In this document: piece by piece, positions 1 to 6,725 of the stretch
How positions within the stretch are numbered: position 1 is the stretch's first letter
Layout: every line of letters begins with the position of its first letter
DNA from: Pseudomonadota bacterium
GTDB lineage: Bacteria > Pseudomonadota > Gammaproteobacteria > Burkholderiales > Burkholderiaceae_B
NCBI GenBank assembly: GCA_023388835.1
Contig: JAEWFK010000169.1
Span: 1-16,139 of the forward strand
Direction of reading: 5' to 3'
DNA: 16,139 nt
Notes under the pieces: generated by a model
Database searches by the model: none
Told to the model about the DNA's origin: nothing
Seen by the model: the letters and a program-made list of their open reading frames with translations, nothing else
Position numbers and translations under genes: made by a program

Positions 1-475
1 ATGCAATGGATGGGCAGGCGGCATGATTGACGCCGGACAGCGTGATGGTGAAGGCGGCCCCCGCAGCCGCTTCAGCCACGCTCACTTCGCCGTCGGAGCC
101 CAGCCCATGCCGCACCGTGGGCGAAGCAACGTCGCCGGAGACTGAAAAAATACTGGAGTCGCGCACCATGTTGGCGAGGTTCGAAGTGCCGATCCCTTCA
201 TACGGGGTGGCGCTTCCGTTCGACGCATTGACCTGCGTGTGCAGGATGAAGCGGGCGAGCTCTTCGCCCACTTTCGGAACCTTGCTCTCAATGACGTAAG
301 CACTGACGGTGGGAATCGCAATGATGGCAAGCAGCAAGACGATTGCCATGACGATAGATACCTCCACCAGGGAAAAGCCGGCTTGTGCGAGGTCGGGCTT
401 TCTTTGGGAAATGGCACGGGACACCGCAGAGAAGCCCTTCCGTTCCGATGTCGCGCATATAGACTGTATATCCAT
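1..475 (-). CDS. pilS: Type IVb major prepilin PilS (partial, 3' end beyond window)
   Basis: This is the major subunit of a type IVb pilus; after leader removal and N-methylation it is polymerised by PilQ/PilR. The reading frame is open from the ATG at 475 to the window edge (158 codons visible). The leader is hydrophilic and about 33 residues long. It ends in a prepilin peptidase site, AG|FSLVEVSIV, with Gly33 at -1, Phe34 at +1 and Glu38 at +5. A hydrophobic stretch of about 20 residues (IVMAIVLLLAIIAIP) forms the N-terminal helix. A cysteine near the visible end (HAACPS) could be one half of the C-terminal disulfide loop typical of pilins. A near-perfect ribosome binding site, AAAGGAG, lies 5 nt before the ATG, the strongest in the operon, which suits a highly expressed subunit. 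It follows pilR by 64 nt. The long leader favours class IVb over IVa. Pilin identity is near certain; the name pilS rests on gene order. Confidence 0.88.
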   Translation of the reverse strand, partial: MDIQSICATSERKGFSAVSRAISQRKPDLAQAGFSLVEVSIVMAIVLLLAIIAIPTVSAYVIESKVPKVGEELARFILHTQVNASNGSATPYEGIGTSNLANMVRDSSIFSVSGDVASPTVRHGLGSDGEVSVAEAAAGAAFTITLSGVNHAACPSIA

Positions 476-480
476 TGTGT

Positions 481-487
481 CTCCTTT
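481..487 (-). promoter_or_regulatory. Strong ribosome binding site of pilS
   Basis: On the minus strand the sequence AAAGGAG lies 5 nt upstream of the pilS ATG at 475. It fixes the start of the prepilin and therefore the 33-residue leader length. It is the best Shine-Dalgarno match in the pil operon. Confidence 0.8.
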
Positions 488-539
488 AGTTATCTGGCTG
501 AATACTTCATTCAACGAGCGGGAAGCGCCGGGCCGCCTC

Positions 540-1706
540 TTATTGACTTGCATGAAAAAGAGCCAGGGCCCTACGCATATCGTCGATGGCCGCGTAGTGC
601 CACAAGGCCACTGTGAACACGCCCAGTACGGCCGACAGCAACAAGCACCAACGCATGACGGCTGCCTGGCCGGCGACCGTGTGCAGAACATGACGCTCCA
701 CCCACGTACTGCAATGCCGCAGGCCCTCGACCAGGCCCCGCGCAGTAATCATGTCATCAAGAAACCAGAGCTGAGGCGGATCGAGCAGCCCCGTATCAAA
801 GACGGCCGCACCGAATTTACCGGCGTCAGCGTGTTCCAGCATGGCTTGGACATGTCCCGCCAACCACGGAGAAGCGCCCGCCTGTTGCAGGCTCAACGCA
901 AAGCGCAAGCGTGTGGTGCCGTGTTCGTCCTTTCCCAGCGCCACAGCCAACAGGGCAAGAAAGCGCAATGCCTGCACCTGTCGATACACGCGCCACGGAC
1001 CGGTCGCATCGAGAAGGCGACGCAGACGCCCGGCGTAACGCCCAAAAGACAGAGAAATCAGCCACGGCGTTGCGAGGCAGGCGAAGGCCACCAAAGGCCA
1101 GAGCTCGGCAATCGCCTCGGCGAGGCTGAACAGCGACCGTGCCGAGGCGCCATGATATTCAGAAGGAATAACGGAGAAGGTTTCGCGCAGGCGCGGCACA
1201 GTGAAGCCGGGTACAGCCAGCAGCGTGGCGCCCACGACCGCCATGGCCATCACTGCAGTAAGCAAAGAGGCGCGCAGAATGCCGGCCGCGGCTTCGAGCA
1301 CACCCAGAACGCGAGACAGCTCGCCCAGCGCGGCGACCAGCGTATCGTTGCCGCGGGCCTGAGCGCTACGCAGCACAGCGAGTTCGGCGGCCGGAAAGAC
1401 GCCGAACCATGTGGCGTACAAGTCGCCGCCGGCCGCCTGAAAGACTTCGTGCCAGCGCCGCGACAGGCGGCCGCGCGGCGATTGGCCACCATGGCGGCGG
1501 GCATCCGTCGCGAAGATGTGCTTGAGCGTCAGCGTTCCGCGCGTGCCTTCCAGCAAAGCGGAGAGATAGTCGTAGTAGTGACGGCGGTCGCGTCGGAACC
1601 GGTAAGCGTCCAGCCACATGGCCGCTGCTCCACGGGCTGCCTGAGGGGCGCTGGCATGCTGTGCCGCACGGTCACGCCAAGGAAAGCGTTTCGTCCGCCG
1701 CATCAT
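540..1706 (-). CDS. pilR: Type IV pilus inner-membrane platform protein PilR (GspF family)
   Basis: This is a 388-residue polytopic inner-membrane protein of the GspF/PilC/PilR class, the platform on which the PilQ ATPase acts to insert pilin into the growing fibre. Membrane segments are visible at about residues 147-168 (LLTAVMAMAVVGATLLAV), 201-220 (ELWPLVAFACLATPWLISLS) and 352-370 (RWCLLLSAVLGVFTVALW). The three segments with two large cytoplasmic domains between them match the family layout. The stretch FPAAELAVLRSAQARG (about 104-119) resembles the GspF signature in which a conserved acidic residue precedes an A-G turn. The length is close to R64 PilR. The start ATG overlaps the pilQ stop as ATGA (1703-1706), implying translational coupling. 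A second ATG follows immediately and could also be used. Assignment rests on the fold pattern and operon position and is solid at family level. Confidence 0.88.
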   Translation of the reverse strand: MMRRTKRFPWRDRAAQHASAPQAARGAAAMWLDAYRFRRDRRHYYDYLSALLEGTRGTLTLKHIFATDARRHGGQSPRGRLSRRWHEVFQAAGGDLYATWFGVFPAAELAVLRSAQARGNDTLVAALGELSRVLGVLEAAAGILRASLLTAVMAMAVVGATLLAVPGFTVPRLRETFSVIPSEYHGASARSLFSLAEAIAELWPLVAFACLATPWLISLSFGRYAGRLRRLLDATGPWRVYRQVQALRFLALLAVALGKDEHGTTRLRFALSLQQAGASPWLAGHVQAMLEHADAGKFGAAVFDTGLLDPPQLWFLDDMITARGLVEGLRHCSTWVERHVLHTVAGQAAVMRWCLLLSAVLGVFTVALWHYAAIDDMRRALALFHASQ

Positions 1707-3406
1707 GATCGTGCTCTCCGGGCGGGACGCAGCGCACGCAAACGGGCTTCTGTCGCCAGAGAGTGGAAGCGCTCTTCGATGTCGGCAGGATCGAACCTTC
1801 CTTGATAGGCGGACTCCATGGCGCCGGCCATGGCGGAACGCAGAGGTAGGAAGCCTCGGCCTCTGCCGCGGTCACGAATCCATTCGAGCAGATCCGGTTG
1901 CAGCCGCGGTTCGATCATTTCTGCGGCGACCGAGCGGCCGCTATAGCCGAATAGCTCTGGGAGCTCTTGTTTGCGGCACTGTGAGCAGCCCTGCGGATTG
2001 CGCCGGCGCAGCGCTTGCACCGGCCCTGGAAACAGCGCCTCCAGTTCGCTGAGCCGGCGAGCTTCGAACGGGTCGCTGCGCGCCGTGTCAGAGAAAGGCA
2101 CAGCGCACGCGGCGCAGAGGCTGGGCAGCAGGGCCTGCCACACCAGTAATTTAAGGGTGCCAGGCATGGCGAGGAAATCGCGAGACACGCCGATGAAGTC
2201 CGAAGCCAGACGCTCCGGGATGAAAGCGGCTGACGGCGCATGCACGGTGGTATAGACATTCACACCGGAACCGGCCAAGTCCATGAAGGCCAGGCCCGTT
2301 TCCCGATCACGTATCTCGCCCAGCAGCACGTCGCTCATGGCGGAGCGCTTGAGCGCGCGCAGCTTGGTCGCGAAGGCCGCATGGGCGTCGGTATCCAGGC
2401 GCCGCGCGATGGAGTTCTGTATCGCGCCCGGAATCGTGTATTCCACCGGGTCCTCGATCGTGATGACTTTTCGATCGGAAGGCAGCCGGGCAATGAGCGA
2501 GGCCAGCGTCGTCGACTTGCCCGACCCGACGGTTCCGGCGAACACCACTGCGCCGCCGCCTGAAGACAGCGCCTGTTCCAGCATCTCGATCTGATCGGGA
2601 AGATAGCCGAGGGATTCCAGAGGCGGGATGGCGGCCGCCCGATTTTTTTCAAGCAGCCTTAGACAGACGCTGGGGCCCTTGTCTCCGGCCATGGACGCCC
2701 AGCGCAGCATGACTTCGCGGCCGGCATAATGGCGCAGGATGCTGCCTTGCTGCTCGATCGATGGATCGAAGACGGCGCCGTTGCCGCCCGAGACGTCCAT
2801 CCACGCGACGGACAGCATTTCCATGAGCGTGCGTGTGGGCATGCGGCGGAAGCAGCCAGGCGCCACGTAGCGCCCGCACAGCGTGTATTTCACCTCGGAT
2901 TCCGGCTCATGCAGATTGACGTTCAGATGAAGATCACTCGCGCGGTTCAGTACGCCCCACTCCACCAGCTCGTGAAAGGCCTCGGCCAGCGCGCCCCGCC
3001 CTGCGGAAGGCTCCAGTACGGTCCCTTCCTTGCGTCGAAAGGCATCCCGCGCCACGGCGAGGAGCAGGCTGGCGTTCAGTATGTAGCGTGAAGGCGCGGC
3101 AGGCGGATAACCCGCCTGGGCGATGCGGCGCGCCAGCTCATCGGCCTGGTCGCTGCCCACGAGCTCGGCGAGCGCAAAGATTGCCGCCGTGCCATCCTCG
3201 AGTTCCACCGGACAGATGCGGGCCGCCAGTGCTTCCACTCCAAACTCGCCGCTGAGCGAACGGCGCAAGGCGGGACGAAGCGCAAGTAGTGCCTCCGTAT
3301 CGGGCAGCAGCCCCGCCCACGCGGCGGCGTACTGCGTTGCGGTCAAGGTGACATCCGCCACACCAGGTGGCGGGGCAGAACGACGGGTGGCCAGGCGCGC
3401 CAACAT
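1703..3406 (-). CDS. pilQ: Type IV pilus assembly ATPase PilQ (GspE/VirB11 superfamily)
   Basis: This cytoplasmic hexameric ATPase powers pilus assembly. With the start at 3406 the protein has 567 residues. Motifs in order are: Walker A GTVGSGKST (Lys297); the Asp box ITIEDPVEY soon after; Walker B LLGEIRDRE (Glu364); and the His box TTVHA (His389). A tetracysteine zinc-type site is formed by CAAC (431/434) and CSQC (474/477), as in GspE-type assembly ATPases. The N-terminal half is more divergent. An upstream in-frame GTG at 3433 would add nine residues. I chose the ATG at 3406 because GGGAG lies 6 nt before it and it overlaps the pilP stop as TGATG, typical of translational coupling. The 3' end overlaps pilR by 4 nt. 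R64 PilQ is the closest named family. A retraction ATPase is unlikely because gene order puts this with the assembly genes. Confidence 0.92.
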   Translation of the reverse strand: MLARLATRRSAPPPGVADVTLTATQYAAAWAGLLPDTEALLALRPALRRSLSGEFGVEALAARICPVELEDGTAAIFALAELVGSDQADELARRIAQAGYPPAAPSRYILNASLLLAVARDAFRRKEGTVLEPSAGRGALAEAFHELVEWGVLNRASDLHLNVNLHEPESEVKYTLCGRYVAPGCFRRMPTRTLMEMLSVAWMDVSGGNGAVFDPSIEQQGSILRHYAGREVMLRWASMAGDKGPSVCLRLLEKNRAAAIPPLESLGYLPDQIEMLEQALSSGGGAVVFAGTVGSGKSTTLASLIARLPSDRKVITIEDPVEYTIPGAIQNSIARRLDTDAHAAFATKLRALKRSAMSDVLLGEIRDRETGLAFMDLAGSGVNVYTTVHAPSAAFIPERLASDFIGVSRDFLAMPGTLKLLVWQALLPSLCAACAVPFSDTARSDPFEARRLSELEALFPGPVQALRRRNPQGCSQCRKQELPELFGYSGRSVAAEMIEPRLQPDLLEWIRDRGRGRGFLPLRSAMAGAMESAYQGRFDPADIEERFHSLATEARLRALRPARRARS

Positions 3407-3873
3407 CAGCGGCTCCCGGCGCGCGGCAGGCACAGGACTGTTTCTTCTTCGTTGCGCTCCAGGCGTATGCAGGCACCGGCCAGTTCCTTGAGGCGGTAGT
3501 GATCGTCGCCGCCCATGGCCCGCCCTATGGGCTGGCTCTGCCCGCGCAGATAGAGATAGGCGCGCTCGCCCGCGCGCACTTCGGCGAACAGGCGTTTCCC
3601 GACACCATAGATGCCCACCAGGCGCGGCTGTTCCGATACGTTCATGCCATGAGCAGGAGTTGCAGCAGGGTTCGATAAAGCGCCGGAACGGCCCTGACGG
3701 TTCCGTCTTGCGGCTTCGAGGGCGCGCTCGCTGTCCAGGCGCATGAGTTCACGTACCGTAAGCTGCTCCGTCGTCAGGCCCGGTGTCGGATCCGGGCCCA
3801 GACCGGCGCTCACCGGTTTGGGAAGCAACGCCAGAGGCATCAGCAACAATGGGGTGAGTATCGTCGACTTCAT
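3406..3873 (-). CDS. pilP: Type IV pilus biogenesis protein PilP
   Basis: This is a small secreted protein of 155 residues that in R64-type systems is needed for pilus assembly, probably as a periplasmic link between the inner-membrane proteins and the secretin. From the ATG at 3873 it begins with a clear signal peptide (MKSTILTPLLLMPLALLPKPVSA, predicted cut after Ala23). A charged helical stretch follows (TVRELMRLDSERALEAARR), then a compact C-terminal domain (PRLVGIYGVGKRLFAEVRAG, then a segment ending in CIRLERNEEETVLCLPR). The GIYG...A.V..G pattern is typical of PilP C-terminal domains. The start is supported by GGGAG 6 nt upstream (3880-3884). The frame is open upstream to 3930 but that extension lacks secretion-signal character. 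The 5' end lies inside pilO by 125 nt and the stop overlaps the pilQ start. Function is inferred from family and order. Confidence 0.83.
   Translation of the reverse strand: MKSTILTPLLLMPLALLPKPVSAGLGPDPTPGLTTEQLTVRELMRLDSERALEAARRNRQGRSGALSNPAATPAHGMNVSEQPRLVGIYGVGKRLFAEVRAGERAYLYLRGQSQPIGRAMGGDDHYRLKELAGACIRLERNEEETVLCLPRAGSR
3413..3417 (-). promoter_or_regulatory. Ribosome binding site that decides the pilQ start
   Basis: GGGAG on the minus strand lies 6 nt before the ATG at 3406. This supports 3406 over the in-frame GTG at 3433 as the pilQ start. The site lies within the last codons of pilP. Confidence 0.6.
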
Positions 3874-5137
3874 AGAGGACTCCCGACAGCGAAACGCGCA
3901 GGCCGCTGCTGCGCAAGGACGGTTGATCAACAGGCACCACCTGCAACACGATGCGTTCCCAACTCATATGGGCCGCTTCAGGCAACAAGAGGCTCAGGGA
4001 TCTCAACGGCGCCTGCACCCGGACGCTGCGGCGCTGATAAGCCTTGACTCCGGGCGGCCGTGCGATCAGCCGCTGTTGCGCATCACGAGGGGCGCGCGTG
4101 GCAAGAGGTTGGGGCGCTTCCAGCCGAAGCTCGGCGAAAGCGGGCAACATGGATTGCAAGGCGCTGAATAACCTGGCTTCGTTCTGGCGCGCTTGTCGCA
4201 GCAACACTTCATTCAGCGGCAAGGCTTGCATGGGAACCGACCAGGCTGCCAACGCGCCTTCCATGGGATTGAAGGATAGGGTCCAGTCGGGTCTCGCCGC
4301 GAGGATGAAGCCGTGATTGTCTGCGTTATCGCCACGTCGATAACGGGCGCGGCAGTTCCAGGACATGCCTTGGGGCGAGCAGTCCGTCTCGGCCAGATGC
4401 CAGTCCGCGGTGGCCACCGGCAGATCGTGCAAGCTTTCCAGCACGGATTGCAGCCCGGCGACGCCGTGTACTGCATGAAACTGCGCGGATTCGGCAATTG
4501 CGCTTTTCCAGGCGGCGGTAGGATCGACGACCGGCTCCGGCTCCGGGCCGTCGGCGCCGAAGAGAACCGCGCGGCCGGCCAAGGTGATCACCCCTGCGCC
4601 TGAGGCGAGCAGTACACAAAAAGCCGGTGTCGACAGGCCCATGGGACCCACCTTCTGCAAAGGCCGGCCGTTCTCCGCCGCAGCCTTGAATAGTGAATCC
4701 AGCAGGCTTTCGTTGGCGGCAGGGCCTTCAAGCAGGACGAGCCCAGGATGCGCTTCCTTCAATAAGGCCAAAGTGTCATGCATGGGAGCCGACGCATCGT
4801 ATAAGTGATCGCCACGCGTCATGACGGCCCCGTCGTGCGCCGCCACCAACCATTGCTTCCCACCCGGCAATGGGACCACGGCGGCCACCGCTCCTTGCGG
4901 ATGCATGTGCGCGAACAAGGCGGCAGCGCTGCAGTAGCGCTGGACGCGGGCACTACGCAAGCGGCCTCGCAACAGTCCCACGGACGCGGCGCCGCCCGAG
5001 GAAATGACCATCTGCCGGGCGCGGCGGCGCCTGGCCAGCGAACGCGCCTGGCTTTCAGGACGGCTTCCCAGCAGCGGGAACCACTCCATGCCGAAGACGA
5101 GGGAAACGCCGTCGCGGCCGATGAGTTCAGGGCTCAT
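3749..5137 (-). CDS. pilO: Type IVb pilus accessory protein PilO (PilO2 family)
   Basis: This 462-residue protein matches the R64-type PilO family (PilO2, pilin accessory protein), an inner-membrane-anchored component of the type IVb assembly complex. It is unrelated to the small PilO of type IVa systems. One hydrophobic segment is visible at about residues 171-194 (FCVLLASGAGVITLAGRAVLF). It separates an N-terminal domain rich in short beta segments (AAVVPLPGGKQWLVAAHDGAV, about 85-105) from a C-terminal domain, so the topology is probably bitopic. The ATG at 5137 follows the pilN stop by 4 nt, with a distant AGAGGG as a modest ribosome binding site. The last ~41 residues are Gly/Asp/Ser-rich and lie entirely within the overlap with pilP. 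They look like read-through rather than folded domain. Family assignment comes from length, architecture and operon position; the sequence itself is divergent. Confidence 0.8.
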   Translation of the reverse strand: MSPELIGRDGVSLVFGMEWFPLLGSRPESQARSLARRRRARQMVISSGGAASVGLLRGRLRSARVQRYCSAAALFAHMHPQGAVAAVVPLPGGKQWLVAAHDGAVMTRGDHLYDASAPMHDTLALLKEAHPGLVLLEGPAANESLLDSLFKAAAENGRPLQKVGPMGLSTPAFCVLLASGAGVITLAGRAVLFGADGPEPEPVVDPTAAWKSAIAESAQFHAVHGVAGLQSVLESLHDLPVATADWHLAETDCSPQGMSWNCRARYRRGDNADNHGFILAARPDWTLSFNPMEGALAAWSVPMQALPLNEVLLRQARQNEARLFSALQSMLPAFAELRLEAPQPLATRAPRDAQQRLIARPPGVKAYQRRSVRVQAPLRSLSLLLPEAAHMSWERIVLQVVPVDQPSLRSSGLRVSLSGVLYEVDDTHPIVADASGVASQTGERRSGPGSDTGPDDGAAYGT

Positions 5138-5141
5138 GGAT

Positions 5142-6725
5142 TCAGAATCCCTCTTCCACGTGTGCCGTGACCACCATCACCGTAGTCAGGCGCTGGGTGC
5201 TCGCCCGATCGCTTCCCCCCAGCGCCAAGGGCAGGCCTGGGTTCAGCCGCCGCGACTCCGTCTCCTGAGTGCTGCGGTCAAATCCGGAAATGACCAGTGG
5301 CTGCCCTGGCATGAGCGCGACCTGTTGCACCGTGCCATTGCCGTCTATGGTGATCTGCTGCAGCTGCAAGGGATTGCTGCTGTCGCCAAAGGTCACTGAC
5401 TTGAGGGGTTGCGCCATCGTGTTGTCGTACGCGACCGACAGCAGCACCTGGCCGTCTTCCTGCGCATCCGGCACCAATGTGACCAGAGAGCCGACGGTCT
5501 CCTCGCGTTGAGTGACCGACACAGTGGGCAAAGAGAGATCGAGCTGGCTGCGCTGCGTGGTGGCCTCGACCTTGTCGATATACGAAAAGGTCGTACGAAC
5601 GGCATGGGTGACGGGCCGACGATTGAGTGTGAGCACAGGCAGGCTGTTGCGGCGCACGATGCGGCCGGCGGTGCCCAAGGCCTTGACGACTACTTCGCTT
5701 CCCATGTAGCGGCCTTCAGTGGCGCCCATGCTGAGAAAACCAGAATCACCGGCAGCCGCGCCTGCCATGCCGGCGGACATCGCCAGTCGTGCACCCGTGA
5801 AAACGAGTTCCCAGTCGATGCCGGCCTCGGCACCGTCTTCTATGGCCACGGTCAGCTCTTCGAAGAGCAGGCGCACGCGGCGCGTCATGGCACGGTTCTC
5901 ACGCTCCACGAAGCCGGCTACGCGGCGCAGCACTTCCGGCGTATCAGTCACAATCAGCATCGCTGAAGCGCCCGGTTCTGCGACTACCACGCCGGCTCGA
6001 GAGAGAAAGGGTTCGACCCGGGCGCGTACGGTTGCAAGGAGGTCGTGTCGGGTCGAGGACAGCTTGGTGCTGGAAGTGCTCGCGAAACCTTCGCGCGAAG
6101 CTTCGTTGCGCAGGCCGAGCGAAGCCTCTGCCTCCCCCTGCAGAGTGAGCGCGCGCACGTCGAACGCGCGGGTTTCGGTCCGATAGAACTCAATGCGTTC
6201 GTCGGCGTAACGCCACATCACACCGAGACGGGCGCCGACCCGGTCGAGCGTCCGAGCCAAAGGTTCCGGCCCGCCCTCCAGCTCGACGGTCGTAGGCGCC
6301 GACTGCAGCGTTGTCGCCGCCACTGATTCCAGGCGTGACAAGAAGACGGCCGACGGCAATAAGCTTTCGGGCCGGACATAGACCGCAATCCCTGTGGCGC
6401 GTGTGATGCGCTGCGCGAGTTCAGGCAAGGCCAGCGGGCCCTCGTCGAACAACAGTGTTGTATCTACATTGGCTCTAAGCGCCAACGGCATCGTGACTTC
6501 GCGCGCCAGCGGCTGGGATTTACCCGCAAGCCAGGGGCGAGAGACCTCTTGAGCGGCACGGTGACGGGCGGCCTCGGACACGGCGGTAAAGCCTTCATGC
6601 GCGCTTTCTATGCGGTTGCCTGCCATTGATGCGGCCTGCACGATCTCTTGCACGCGTTGACCCAACGCACATCCGGACGAAGACGCCGCCACGATCAGCA
6701 GGACGAGCACCAAGGGCCAGTTCAT
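5142..6725 (-). CDS. pilN: Type IVb pilus outer-membrane secretin lipoprotein PilN
   Basis: This 527-residue secretin would form the outer-membrane channel through which the pilus leaves. A lipoprotein-type signal is visible (MNWPLVLVLLIVAASSSGC, Cys19), although the lipobox has Ser rather than Leu at -3. Residues about 75-280 hold the periplasmic ring domains: VDTTLLFDEGPLALPELAQRI, then ITRATGIAVYVRPESL, and later MLIVTDTPEVLRRVAGFVER, the typical N-domain pattern of secretins. The beta-rich secretin domain runs from about 285 to the C terminus, with VGSLVTLVPD and LMPGQPLVISGFDRS as landmarks, and ends in VMVVTAHVEE. Its start overlaps the pilL stop as ATGA (6722-6725), with a G-rich ribosome binding site upstream. 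It matches the R64 PilN / BfpB / TcpC class. The position that R64 pilM would occupy, directly upstream, is empty. Confidence 0.92.
   Translation of the reverse strand: MNWPLVLVLLIVAASSSGCALGQRVQEIVQAASMAGNRIESAHEGFTAVSEAARHRAAQEVSRPWLAGKSQPLAREVTMPLALRANVDTTLLFDEGPLALPELAQRITRATGIAVYVRPESLLPSAVFLSRLESVAATTLQSAPTTVELEGGPEPLARTLDRVGARLGVMWRYADERIEFYRTETRAFDVRALTLQGEAEASLGLRNEASREGFASTSSTKLSSTRHDLLATVRARVEPFLSRAGVVVAEPGASAMLIVTDTPEVLRRVAGFVERENRAMTRRVRLLFEELTVAIEDGAEAGIDWELVFTGARLAMSAGMAGAAAGDSGFLSMGATEGRYMGSEVVVKALGTAGRIVRRNSLPVLTLNRRPVTHAVRTTFSYIDKVEATTQRSQLDLSLPTVSVTQREETVGSLVTLVPDAQEDGQVLLSVAYDNTMAQPLKSVTFGDSSNPLQLQQITIDGNGTVQQVALMPGQPLVISGFDRSTQETESRRLNPGLPLALGGSDRASTQRLTTVMVVTAHVEEGF

Noticed and set aside
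309..1805. Long plus-strand open frame antisense to pilR, and similar long ones at 8101-9315, 9678-10880, 12204-14036 and 14262-15404
   Set aside because: They are shadows of strongly supported minus-strand genes in GC-rich DNA. They show no recognisable motifs and are rich in Arg/His/Gln as expected for antisense frames.
3874..3930. Earlier pilP start at 3930
   Set aside because: The extension is not signal-like, and the ATG at 3873 has both a GGGAG ribosome binding site and a signal peptide immediately after it.
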